NCBI RefSeq assembly: GCF_900169785.1
Contig: NZ_FWER01000004.1
Coordinates: forward strand, 310,866-374,865
Length of the DNA stretch: 64,000 nt
Direction: 5' to 3'
Source of the DNA: Rhizobium sullae
GTDB lineage: Bacteria > Pseudomonadota > Alphaproteobacteria > Rhizobiales > Rhizobiaceae
A program made the translations under genes and the position numbers. Positions 37,135 to 45,978 of this stretch are shown here, one piece after another. Position 1 is the stretch's first letter; the number at the start of each line of letters is the position of its first letter. Under the pieces are notes generated by a model. That model ran no database searches and had not been told where the DNA came from. It saw only the letters and a list, made by a program, of their open reading frames with translations.

Positions 37135-37893
37135 ATGACTCTGCAATTTCGTTGTCGCCAGGCCGTAATCGCCCCGCATATCAAGATGTCAACGCTCCGC
37201 GCCCTTGCCTCTGCGACTGGAGCGACCGTGTTCGTTTGGGCACTGAGCCTGCTTGTTCCCGAACCTCCATTTTGGGTGGAATTGACCGCCGTGGCGTTAA
37301 TATCGGCTGCCGTCACATTTCTGTTTCAATTGGCAATCTGTCTGCGCAACGAAGCGCTTCGTGATACCCAAAAAGAACTTCAGTACGCGCTCCGTCATGA
37401 TCCCGTCACGGATACATTGCGCGCCAGCGAATTTGCGAACTCAGTCGAGCAAGCGATAGACCGCAGGCGCGTGAGCGGCGCGGAAAACCCGGATGGCGTC
37501 ATGCTCGTTCTCAATGTCGGTAATTTCGATGAGATCAGTCGTCGCTATGGTCCGCAATGGGCCGATACGCTGCTTCAATCGATTGTTCGGATCGTACATT
37601 CTTCCCTGCGCTATGGTGATCTCGTCGCCCGCCTTGCCTCCGACGAACTCGGCATCTATTTGCCCGGCACAACAACGGAAAATGCCAGCAACATCTGCGA
37701 GCGCATCCGCGCGCGGGTGCAAGAAACCACGTTCACAGCCGGACAAGAGCGCCAGATATCGGTGACGGTGCGGCTTGGCGGTACAAGGCTCGAGGATCAG
37801 GCCGACTTTCAGGCACTCCGTGAGGCCGCTAACCGCGCCGCCCTCGCTGAGGAAGAAGCTGGCCCACCCCTATTCCGGGAGCTGTTCTCGTGA
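37135..37893 (+). CDS. Membrane protein with degenerate GGDEF domain
   Basis: A 252-residue protein: two membrane helices (ATGATVFVWALSLLV and LTAVALISAAVTFLFQLAIC, about residues 27-68), then a GGDEF domain from about 88. The active-site GGDEF is replaced by ASDEL, so diguanylate cyclase activity is unlikely. The RxxD inhibitory-site motif (RYGD) just upstream is retained, so it may still bind cyclic di-GMP as a sensor. The start is uncertain; ATG 37186 is an alternative and neither has a clear ribosome-binding site. It converges on the polysaccharide operon, suggesting c-di-GMP-linked control of polymer production. Confidence 0.8.
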   Translation: MTLQFRCRQAVIAPHIKMSTLRALASATGATVFVWALSLLVPEPPFWVELTAVALISAAVTFLFQLAICLRNEALRDTQKELQYALRHDPVTDTLRASEFANSVEQAIDRRRVSGAENPDGVMLVLNVGNFDEISRRYGPQWADTLLQSIVRIVHSSLRYGDLVARLASDELGIYLPGTTTENASNICERIRARVQETTFTAGQERQISVTVRLGGTRLEDQADFQALREAANRAALAEEEAGPPLFRELFS

Positions 37894-38084
37894 ACGAGAG
37901 GCTTCAGCTAGGGTCTGCCGCGAATAAACGGGCTTTACGGTCTTTAGACCACAGCTGCCTCCGGCGGACGTCGTCTTATCCCTCACAGGGACGGGGATGC
38001 AACCAGTCGTGTATCTGCCGACCTTCCGTCACCGTTTCCATCGCGGCCGCGCGGACCTCGGCTAAGGGCGAACGGACAGACCCG

Positions 38085-39212
38085 TCATCTCGCTGCCCCG
38101 CCGCTATTTGCTTCGGTGGCCGCAACGCCGGCTGGGCTCAAGGCGCCGCAACGCCAGACGCTGTAGACCGGTTGGGTGTCCCAGTCATAGTAGAAGGCCG
38201 CTTTCAGCCTTCCCTTCTCCATCAGCTCCGCGAAGCTGCGACGCACCGCACGGACCGCCACTTCCCGCTCGCGATCATCGACCGGACAGGAAAGCGCGGT
38301 GTTGGCAATGCCCCATTCGCTCACCCAGCACGGCTTGCCTTCCCCTTCAGGCCGGCAAAAGTCGAGAAGCGTCGTCACATAGCGTGCAAGCGCCGCGTCA
38401 TCTTTGCGTCCCGGGTAGACATGAATGCCGTAGCCATCGACCAGCGCATCGATACCCCGCTTCCGCAGGAGTGAAATGAACTCGCCGGGTTCGAGCCGTT
38501 CCATGCCGCGGCGGTCGGCCTCGCCAGTGCCGACGTCGGAAAGTCCGGCCGAAATCAGAAGCGCGTCGCGGCTATAGGCCGTCGCCCGCAATTCTTCCCG
38601 GGTGATGCGGAGGGCGCCGACATATGCGTCGAGCCCGCGTTCGAGGGCCGAGCGATTTGCAACTTCCGAAACGTTGCGCGGCGTCCGCCGCCCAGGTTTT
38701 TCATAGACGACGAGGTCGCCGTTGTAAGGGCTGTAGTTTATTTCATTTCCGGGCTCGACGGCGTCGATGCGGATACCCATTTCGTCAATGCGGCGAAGCG
38801 CCGAGCGCAAATGCGCTCGGTAGAGATCGAGATCGAGATCCGAAAGCCGCTGAACATCCCAGATGCGGCCGAAACCGGTGCGAGAACGCGCCTTCGCGGG
38901 ATAATAGTCCTTGTTACCGAGTTGGATCTCGAGGAGGATTTTCAACCCCCGCCGGTCCGCCATTTCGAGCGCTTCGATGCTCTTGTCCACCGGTCTCGAC
39001 AGCGAAAGCCGGACATGGGTGATACCGCTTGCCGCGATCTCATTCAGTACGCGCTCCTGATCGCCGCGGGAAAGCCAGGCTAGGTTTACGCGGTTGATTC
39101 CGATACGATCGGAGAGCACTTCGGCAGCGCCTGTCGGCAGCGCCGGGGCAAAGGCCCAGAGCACTGCCAGCGCGCAAGCAAGGCGCGCGCGCGTTTGCGC
39201 CACCGCCCTCAT
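38085..39212 (-). CDS. Secreted clan-A-like glycoside hydrolase
   Basis: About 375 residues with a signal peptide (AQTRARLACALAVLWAFAPA, then LPTGAAE) and a (beta/alpha)8 fold like GH5/GH39 enzymes. The likely acid/base Glu is in DAVEPGNEINYSPYN and the likely nucleophile Glu in CWVSEWGIAN. The ATG at 39212 follows the upstream stop by 4 bp; an earlier ATG at 39242 overlaps the pyruvyl-transferase gene. It is the last gene of the leftward operon 45796-38085, so it probably trims or sizes the polysaccharide in the periplasm. Confidence 0.82.
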   Translation of the reverse strand: MRAVAQTRARLACALAVLWAFAPALPTGAAEVLSDRIGINRVNLAWLSRGDQERVLNEIAASGITHVRLSLSRPVDKSIEALEMADRRGLKILLEIQLGNKDYYPAKARSRTGFGRIWDVQRLSDLDLDLYRAHLRSALRRIDEMGIRIDAVEPGNEINYSPYNGDLVVYEKPGRRTPRNVSEVANRSALERGLDAYVGALRITREELRATAYSRDALLISAGLSDVGTGEADRRGMERLEPGEFISLLRKRGIDALVDGYGIHVYPGRKDDAALARYVTTLLDFCRPEGEGKPCWVSEWGIANTALSCPVDDREREVAVRAVRRSFAELMEKGRLKAAFYYDWDTQPVYSVWRCGALSPAGVAATEANSGGAAR

Positions 39213-39216
39213 CCGC

Positions 39217-40389
39217 TCAAAGTCCGATCTGCCCCAGAGCATTGCGGAAATTCGCCTCGCAAGCGGAATAACGGTCGATCACGGCCTGCGTGTCGATCTT
39301 CCCGAGGAAGTTGGCGAGATAGGAACGCTTGTCCGCCTCCCTGTTCCAGGTGGCTGCCTCGATATAGGGGAAGCCGATGAATTCCAGCATCTCCCGCATG
39401 CGGTCATCGACCGCAATCATGAGGGCGGGCGTGCCGGCCTGCATGCCGATGATGCAGCCGTGGAAGCGGCGGCCGAAGCAGAGATCGCGCGCGGACATCG
39501 CTCCGCGCCACTGGTTCGTATCGAAATAGACCAGCAGCTCGTTTTTCCGCTGCCATTTCTCCGAATGCTTGTACTCCGTCCCTCCCGTAATGCGCCCGCT
39601 GGCGCGATCATAGACGATGTCATTATCGTCACCTGTCAGGGAGAGGCTGTAGGCAACCACTTCGTCCTGGACGACATAGCTTGCCACGCTGTCGGGCTTG
39701 AGCAGCGCATGAGCATCGACGATCGTATCGGCAACGCTACCGAGATAGCCGCCGAAGACGATCCTCTGGGCCTCCGCCAGTCCCGGATTGGCAAGTGCAG
39801 AAAGCGAACGCTTCATGTCGTTCGGCGAGAAGTAGAGCGACGGGCAACCCGTCGGCTTGACGAACTTCATCCCCTGCTCCCTGAGGAATTCGGCGGTGAA
39901 GTAGCCACGCGTGAGGAAGAAACTTTCCTTGTTCCTCAGCACCTCCAGGAACTTGATCGTGCCGGCCGGCAGCTGATCCTTGAGGCCTTCCTTGCGCTGG
40001 ATGCCGATGCCCATCACCACAACCGGCATCTTCAGCTTCGCGAAGATTTCCGCTTCGAGATCGGCGGAATAGCCAGGACGCAGCAGATTAGCGGAGGCGA
40101 AGACGCACAAATCGAATTCGCAGTTCACGCGCTCGTAAAGCTCGTTTGAGTCCCGATTGTTGGCGAGATGCCAGAACGGCAGATAGGTGACGTCATGACC
40201 GCGTAGGCTCTCAGCCGCTCCTTCGCCGATCAGATAGTTGCCGGTGTTGGCGATCTTCCTGACCTGCGAGATCAGGTCCTTCCTGGTCCTGGTTTCGTCG
40301 AAATAGGGCCGATGGATCACGGTCGTGCCTGAGACGTCCGCAATCGTCCGCTGCAAGTAGGATGGAATGCCCGTAAGCAAAATACGCAT
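39217..40389 (-). CDS. Polysaccharide pyruvyl transferase family protein, paralogue 1
   Basis: A 390-residue protein of the PS_pyruv_trans family, which moves pyruvate from phosphoenolpyruvate onto sugar residues as a ketal. The family C-terminal motif is clear: FGRRFHGCIIGMQAGTPALM, then DDRMREMLEFIGFP. The early TGNYLIGEGA segment is also typical. AGAGGA precedes the ATG. It is closely paralogous to the next gene upstream; two such enzymes in a row suggest two pyruvylated positions or a specialised pair. Confidence 0.85.
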   Translation of the reverse strand: MRILLTGIPSYLQRTIADVSGTTVIHRPYFDETRTRKDLISQVRKIANTGNYLIGEGAAESLRGHDVTYLPFWHLANNRDSNELYERVNCEFDLCVFASANLLRPGYSADLEAEIFAKLKMPVVVMGIGIQRKEGLKDQLPAGTIKFLEVLRNKESFFLTRGYFTAEFLREQGMKFVKPTGCPSLYFSPNDMKRSLSALANPGLAEAQRIVFGGYLGSVADTIVDAHALLKPDSVASYVVQDEVVAYSLSLTGDDNDIVYDRASGRITGGTEYKHSEKWQRKNELLVYFDTNQWRGAMSARDLCFGRRFHGCIIGMQAGTPALMIAVDDRMREMLEFIGFPYIEAATWNREADKRSYLANFLGKIDTQAVIDRYSACEANFRNALGQIGL

Positions 40390-40428
40390 AACTGTCCTCT
40401 GAACCGAAAAGTGATGGCCTTCAGGCCG

Positions 40429-41607
40429 CTATAGACCGATGCCGATTTCACGAAGCGTGGTGCGGAAGGCGCGCTCGCGGTCGGAATAGCGGTCGACAAG
40501 TTCATTCGTGTTGAGCTTTGCCAGATAATCGGCCACGAACTCGGCCCGGTTCTCTGCCTTGTCGACTTCGGTGATGTCGACGGCCGGTAGGCCGGTGAAG
40601 CCCAGCATCTCGCGCATGCGGTCGTCCACCGCCACCATCAGGCTCGGCACGGCCGCCTGCATGGCGATGATCGAGCCGTGGAAACGACGGCCAAAATTGA
40701 AGTCCATCAACGAAGCCCAGGCGCGCCACTGGTTGGTGTCGAAGAAGGTGCGAAACTCGAACCGCTGCTTCTCTCGCTCAGTGCCTGGATAGGCCAGATC
40801 GCCGATCATCAGGCCCGATGCGGAATCATAGACGCGTCCCTCGTCGTTAGGCTCCACCTTCATATCGAAGTGAAGGAACTCATCCTGCACGACATATTGC
40901 GGCACGGTGTCCGGCGGGGCCAGCGCATTCGCATCGAGGATCGCATCCTGATCGCCGCCGAGATAGCCTGAAAAGATTGTCCGCGCCTTGCCGATGTTTA
41001 CACTCGGCAGCTTTCTCATGGACCGACGCATGTTGGCCGGCATGAAATAGACGGAAGGGCAACCGGTCGGGCGCACGAAGGAGAAGCCCTGGTCCTTCAA
41101 GAAGCCGGCGGACTCGTAGCCGCGTGTCAGGAAGTAGTGCTCACGCTCCTTCAGGACGGCCAGAAGCCGCTTCGTTCCCTCCGGAAGATTGTTCTCAAGG
41201 TCCTTGCGGTTCTGCAGGCCGATGCCCAGCATGACGATCGGCATGTTGAGTCGGCTTAGGACATCCGCCTCTGCGTCCGCGGAAAGTCCCTTGCGCAATA
41301 GGTTTGCGCAGGTGAAGACGCAGATGTCGAAGTTGGCGTTAAACTCGTCGAATCCATTGCCGTTCTTGCTCAAATTGTAGAGATGCCAGAAGGGAACTTG
41401 CTTCGCATGTGGCGCAAGCGCATGCAGGGCGCCCTCACCGATGAGGTAGTTCCCGGTATTGCTGATGTTGCGCAGCTCCTGCAGAAACTCCTCCTTCGTT
41501 TCCGGCTGCTTCTGCCGCTCCGCATAGGAGACGGACAGGCCGTGGGCGCCGTTGGCAAGGCGCGTGTAGTGACCGGGAATACCCGTCACGAGAATTCGCG
41601 GACGCAT
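40429..41607 (-). CDS. Polysaccharide pyruvyl transferase family protein, paralogue 2
   Basis: A 392-residue paralogue of 39217-40389 with the same landmarks: ISNTGNYLIGEGALHALAPH, FGRRFHGSIIAMQAAVPSLM and DDRMREMLGFTGLP. AAGG lies before the ATG at 41607; an earlier in-frame start is less likely. There are 39 bp to each neighbouring gene, so the two arose by tandem duplication within the operon. Confidence 0.85.
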   Translation of the reverse strand: MRPRILVTGIPGHYTRLANGAHGLSVSYAERQKQPETKEEFLQELRNISNTGNYLIGEGALHALAPHAKQVPFWHLYNLSKNGNGFDEFNANFDICVFTCANLLRKGLSADAEADVLSRLNMPIVMLGIGLQNRKDLENNLPEGTKRLLAVLKEREHYFLTRGYESAGFLKDQGFSFVRPTGCPSVYFMPANMRRSMRKLPSVNIGKARTIFSGYLGGDQDAILDANALAPPDTVPQYVVQDEFLHFDMKVEPNDEGRVYDSASGLMIGDLAYPGTEREKQRFEFRTFFDTNQWRAWASLMDFNFGRRFHGSIIAMQAAVPSLMVAVDDRMREMLGFTGLPAVDITEVDKAENRAEFVADYLAKLNTNELVDRYSDRERAFRTTLREIGIGL

Positions 41608-41646
41608 TCGACTAGACCTTTCTGTTTCAAAGAAGCGGCGCGGCAA

Positions 41647-44325
41647 TCAGCCAATTGCCGCGACCACGGGATTTGGCGCCGCCTGCTCGCGAAAGACCGC
41701 AGCGCGGGACAGTGACGAATTCTTCACGGACCGATCGCTCCAAGAGATAAACTCCGAGAAAGAGGAGGCCCATGACCGGCGTGCGGCGGTCCTGATGCAG
41801 CCCTCCATGAGCGGAGCGAGCCTCTCGCGATTGCGCGCGACCTCTTCGATGATCCGCACCATCTCCCTCACCACCTGAGAATCGGAAGGCGCGTTGATGA
41901 GTATGCCGTCCTCGCCGTCGGAAATGAGCTCGTCCACCGCGCCGACCGCGGTCGCGATGGGCACGCAGCCGAGTTGCTGCGCCTCGGCGATCATCAGCGG
42001 CGCGCCCTCCCATCGTGAGGGCATGACGAGAACGTCGGCCCAGCCCAGTGCCTTGATCAGATCCTTGCTCGCAAAGACGGGCGAGCGCACGTCGACGCCC
42101 AGGTCCTTCAGCCGTTCGCTCCAGGAGACCCTGGAATCGGCGAGGATTTCCCCTCCGATGGCCCGGGCTTCGAAATTGACGTTGGAGACCCGCAGTTCCG
42201 CGAGCGCTGCCGCCAGCCGGTCAATGCCCTTCTGCTGATCGAACCGGCCCATGTAAAGAAGCCGCAATCGGTCATCCCTGCGCTCGATCCGCCTGACGGC
42301 CAGAACCTCCGCCAGGGCCTTGGGCGGTACCGAGAAGCTCGCTCCGTTCGCGACGGCGAAGACTTTCTCGTGGGGGACGCCGTAGCTGTGCAGATAGATC
42401 TTGAGCTGTTCGGAGCAGGTTAGGAAGGCGTCGTAGCAGTGCTCATGGGCAATCGCTGCGAAAGGCTGACCGGCAGGCCTCTTGAAGGCCGTGTTGTCCA
42501 CGACGTGAAGATAGCAGGCCGTGCGCGTGCCTTCGGAGCGCAATCGCGCGATGAGGGGATGGACGGCCATCACGTGGTTGTTGATGACCAGGTCGAAGCC
42601 GGAAAGCTGTCCCTTCAGCGCCTCCCAGTCGACCGAATGCCCTTCGTCGATGAAATCCTGTCCCAGGAAGGAGCCCGACCCTCCCCAGGCCGGAATTCCC
42701 GCGTCCCAGAAGTGAATGTAGTCGAAGCTGGAATCGAATTCATCGATCACATCCATCCGGGACGTGCCGAGCACGAAGAGATGAGTTTCGTAACCCGCCG
42801 CCTTCAATTCCCGGGCGGCTGCATAGACGACCTTTTCGGCTCCGCCGAACGAGGCATTCGGCACGAGCAGCGCCACGGTCCGCTTGCCCTCGCTATGGCC
42901 GAGCGGCAGGACTGGTGATCCTCCGACTTCCTTGCGCAATGCCTTGTAGAGATCAGTGTAGGGCACGAGCCGCGCGGGACGCCACGTCCACCGCCTGCCC
43001 GCCGTCTCGCGCAGGGGGCTCATGGCAATTGCGTTGACGCAATTGATCATCACCTGCTGAGGCGTGATGAGAGAGCGGCGCGGGAGGCTTCTTGGAAAAG
43101 GGAAGTGCACTTTCAGAACGGTCGATGTCGGCCATACCTGCTGGCTCCCGATCGAGGCGAACCAGTCCACAGCATTGTTCTGGACCACCTCCTGGACGAG
43201 CCGGATCGAAAGGAAAACGAGATCGGCGGGGCCGATTTTTTGTCCGCCCGCCCCATGAACGATCGGCTCGATCTTGCGCTGGGCGGCATCGTTGGCGAGT
43301 TGGACGAAGACGACGTTGCTGTTCTCGCTCAAGCGCTCTAGATGGGCAAGCACGTTCGGCAGCATGCGCGAACGCCGCAGAAGGTCGAGCGCCGCGCCGC
43401 TTCCGGCGACCAGGAAAGGCGGGAAATGTTCATTGTCTGGCTCGCCGATATTGCCCCAGAACGCGGGGATGATGTCGTCGAGGCGAAGGATCGTCGGCGG
43501 CTTGGTAGGATCAGTGAAGAAAGAGATCGCCGTATCTTCCGTTCGCGCAAACAGGTAGCGCGGGCACTCCTCATGCTCGAAATCCACCAGCATCGGGCGC
43601 TGGAACAGCGGCCTGTGGCGCTTACGCAGGAAGCTTACCGACGTGGCGCGGTCTCGATTGGCCTCCTTGAAGCGGCTCTCCGCCCTCAGCCTGTATTCGA
43701 AGACCGTGTCATGGCAGGGCGTGCCGACGAAACCATGCTCGATGCAGGACAGCCAGAACTCCCAATCCTCGAAGCCGTTCTGCCTGTCGTCGTTGAAGCG
43801 GACGCCTTGCTGAAAAACATCGATCGAGATCATCGATCCTGTATCGCAAATGTTGTCGGTGATGCAGTGGACCAGTCGTGAATAGCGGTTGCCATAGTGG
43901 GCGCGCCAGCTTACCGAAAATGTGTCGATATTCGTGTAGACCCACCCGCAGCCACTGGAGAGGAGGTGCCGGTAAAGCGTCTCGATGGTGCCGGGAAGGA
44001 CGCGATTGTCGGCGTCGAGGAAATAGACGGCCTTCGTCTCTGGAAAGCGCTCGAGAACGAAGTCGATGGCGCGATTGCGCGCGCCACCCGGACCGGCGTT
44101 CTGGCCGAACACGACATGGACGGAAGAATGGACCGCGGCGTAGAGCAACAGTTGATCGAACGTCTCGTGCCGTGGATCGCCGTCGACCGAGATGACAATG
44201 ACGATCCGGCAACTGCTAACGTTCGAGGCAAATACCGACTCGATCGCCTCCAGGGCAAGTGCCGCGTGACCGTAAAGGGGCATGGCCACGGCGATCAGGT
44301 CCGTTGGCTCCCCGTTACTGGACAT
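41647..44325 (-). CDS. Two-domain glycosyltransferase (GT2 + GT4)
   Basis: An 892-residue protein. Residues 1 to about 270 form a GT2-like GT-A domain (NAGPGGARNRAIDFVL; DxD-type FLDADNR; FEDWEFWLSCIEHG). A linker of about 220 residues of unknown fold follows. From about 490 is a GT4-like GT-B domain (NASFGGAEKVVYAAARELKA; LLYMGRFDQQKGIDRL; SRWEGAPLMIAEAQQLGCVP with the EX7E motif). Two catalytic domains in one chain suggest that it adds two successive sugars of the repeat unit. GGAGG precedes the ATG, which overlaps the end of the upstream gene. Confidence 0.88.
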   Translation of the reverse strand: MSSNGEPTDLIAVAMPLYGHAALALEAIESVFASNVSSCRIVIVISVDGDPRHETFDQLLLYAAVHSSVHVVFGQNAGPGGARNRAIDFVLERFPETKAVYFLDADNRVLPGTIETLYRHLLSSGCGWVYTNIDTFSVSWRAHYGNRYSRLVHCITDNICDTGSMISIDVFQQGVRFNDDRQNGFEDWEFWLSCIEHGFVGTPCHDTVFEYRLRAESRFKEANRDRATSVSFLRKRHRPLFQRPMLVDFEHEECPRYLFARTEDTAISFFTDPTKPPTILRLDDIIPAFWGNIGEPDNEHFPPFLVAGSGAALDLLRRSRMLPNVLAHLERLSENSNVVFVQLANDAAQRKIEPIVHGAGGQKIGPADLVFLSIRLVQEVVQNNAVDWFASIGSQQVWPTSTVLKVHFPFPRSLPRRSLITPQQVMINCVNAIAMSPLRETAGRRWTWRPARLVPYTDLYKALRKEVGGSPVLPLGHSEGKRTVALLVPNASFGGAEKVVYAAARELKAAGYETHLFVLGTSRMDVIDEFDSSFDYIHFWDAGIPAWGGSGSFLGQDFIDEGHSVDWEALKGQLSGFDLVINNHVMAVHPLIARLRSEGTRTACYLHVVDNTAFKRPAGQPFAAIAHEHCYDAFLTCSEQLKIYLHSYGVPHEKVFAVANGASFSVPPKALAEVLAVRRIERRDDRLRLLYMGRFDQQKGIDRLAAALAELRVSNVNFEARAIGGEILADSRVSWSERLKDLGVDVRSPVFASKDLIKALGWADVLVMPSRWEGAPLMIAEAQQLGCVPIATAVGAVDELISDGEDGILINAPSDSQVVREMVRIIEEVARNRERLAPLMEGCIRTAARRSWASSFSEFISWSDRSVKNSSLSRAAVFREQAAPNPVVAAIG

Positions 44326-45796
44326 CGGCGGCCTCCGTAAACTGTTTGACCAGCCTGAAGCCAGACACCTTGAGCCAGGAGAAATCGACCGAATCCGTGA
44401 CTGCGCGGCTGAGGATCATCAGGTCCATCGGGCCGCGTGCCGGCTCGTCCAGCTGGATGTTGATGTTGACGACCTCACTGGAGCTGACTTCACGCCATCC
44501 GCTGAAGAATGCCGACGGTTTGGCCGCGCCCTTTCGCGCAACCTCGGCCACTTCGGAACGCGCATTTGAATTCGTCGGTGCGAGCAGGAAGCTGACCGCC
44601 GCGGGCTGACCTTCCGGATGATCGATAAAGGCGCTCGCCGAAAAGGATATCGTTCCGGGCTCGACGGCGCGACTGACCGCGCCTGCCGATATGCCACTCG
44701 GCAACGGGTGGCAGACAACAGCATGCTCATGCTCGAGGAAGCGCACCGTCTGGAATTCCGGGACGATCGGCGTGACCGAAACGTCCGCGATCTGCCTCAA
44801 CGTAGCGACCGCCAGGCGATAATCGACAGTATACTGGCCTTCGAGCAGGCTGCTGGGCGCAATCATGTTGGGTGTTCTGGCGGGCTTTACTCCCGGCAGT
44901 CCCGTAAACACTTTGAACGCCAGCGGGCGCAGGTCGAGATCCGGATGCGGGAGTTCCGACCGTGCCGAATAGCGCTCGCCGGCGATCGGATAGCCGAGCG
45001 AAAGGCCGACGGTCTCCGGTCCGGTCGCGGAGATCCGCAGCCGAAGCGTCCGCGCAGCCCCTCCGCAGGCCCGGGGCAGCGAGAAGAAATTCCAGTTCGG
45101 CACGAGTTGCGCATACGGTACGATCCACTCGGCGACTCCTTCGCCACTCTCGAGGTAGCTCAATGCGACGACAAGCTCTCCGGTGATCCTGGGCACCGAG
45201 TGCAGGTGAAGGGCGAACCCTGCCACGCCAAGGCTGGATATCGGCAGCAGTTGCTCGACAAAGGCGGCGGCAAGCAACGGCCCGATCCCCTCGTCCTTTG
45301 GATCGCCGTAGGGATCATGGGAAAAAATCTCAGAAACCGGCTCCCAGTTTCGCGCCTGGAACGCATCTTCGAGCGCCCGGTAGTTTTCCAGCAGCGTTTC
45401 GCGTTCCCGGCGCAGGATCGCAAGCTCCGAAGTGATTGAGGCGCTATACCGGGCAAGCCGGCCGACGCCGCCCTCAGTGAGCGCCCGCAGAAGCGGAAAA
45501 CTGTCCAGCTTATTTGCGGGATCAAGCCGCTGTATGGGAACCGCGGGGACAGTTCCCAGTGGTCCAAGCAGCGCCAGACGCTCCCGCAAATCCGCCTCAC
45601 CCTCTTCGGAAAAGGCGATGGCGATCAATGGAAAAGCATTCTGCAATGTCGCCGGAGGATGCCCATCAACATCGAGGTAAACAACCAGATGCTCGATATC
45701 GCTGCCTTCGAAGCATAATCGATCCCGGCCCGATGCCGCTATTAGCTTTCTCGTCACCAGTCGTTTCCCAATGCCGGAAGACGTCAATTCTTGCAC
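44315..45796 (-). CDS. Uncharacterised polysaccharide-cluster protein
   Basis: A 493-residue cytoplasmic protein without signal peptide or membrane helices. The N-terminal ~130 residues are alpha/beta, followed by a helical stretch (ASITSELAILRRERETLLEN) and a long C-terminal part rich in beta strands ending WLKVSGFRLV. I do not recognise a family. The start is GTG with AGAGG upstream. It is the first gene of the leftward operon, 160 bp after one of the shared palindromes, and overlaps the GT2-GT4 gene by 11 bp, so it is a genuine component of the polymer system. Confidence 0.75.
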   Translation of the reverse strand: MQELTSSGIGKRLVTRKLIAASGRDRLCFEGSDIEHLVVYLDVDGHPPATLQNAFPLIAIAFSEEGEADLRERLALLGPLGTVPAVPIQRLDPANKLDSFPLLRALTEGGVGRLARYSASITSELAILRRERETLLENYRALEDAFQARNWEPVSEIFSHDPYGDPKDEGIGPLLAAAFVEQLLPISSLGVAGFALHLHSVPRITGELVVALSYLESGEGVAEWIVPYAQLVPNWNFFSLPRACGGAARTLRLRISATGPETVGLSLGYPIAGERYSARSELPHPDLDLRPLAFKVFTGLPGVKPARTPNMIAPSSLLEGQYTVDYRLAVATLRQIADVSVTPIVPEFQTVRFLEHEHAVVCHPLPSGISAGAVSRAVEPGTISFSASAFIDHPEGQPAAVSFLLAPTNSNARSEVAEVARKGAAKPSAFFSGWREVSSSEVVNINIQLDEPARGPMDLMILSRAVTDSVDFSWLKVSGFRLVKQFTEAADVQ

Positions 45797-45956
45797 GCGC
45801 GGCCTCTGAAGAATTATCTCGGAGAAAAAAGCAAAGACGCCGAATAATCAGATATTTATTCAAATCATTCCGCGCCATGTATAGGGAGCCTAACAACTAA
45901 CGTTGCAGTGCACAATAATAAAATTTAGCCACCACAAAGAAAAACATTTCATATAT

Positions 45957-45973
45957 ACTTTAAAAATCAAAGT
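45957..45973. promoter_or_regulatory. Shared 17-bp palindrome, site for the 45796 operon (weaker copy)
   Basis: ACTTTAAAAATCAAAGT matches ACTTCAA-N3-TTGAAGT at 11 of 14 arm positions and, like the best site, is followed by AATA. It lies in the AT-rich 182-bp gap upstream of the leftward operon. Confidence 0.55.
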
Positions 45974-45978
45974 AATAA

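Noticed and set aside
36976..37179. 67-residue leftward frame before the GGDEF gene
   Set aside because: It overlaps the GGDEF start, has no clear ribosome-binding site and no recognisable similarity; too little to call it a gene.
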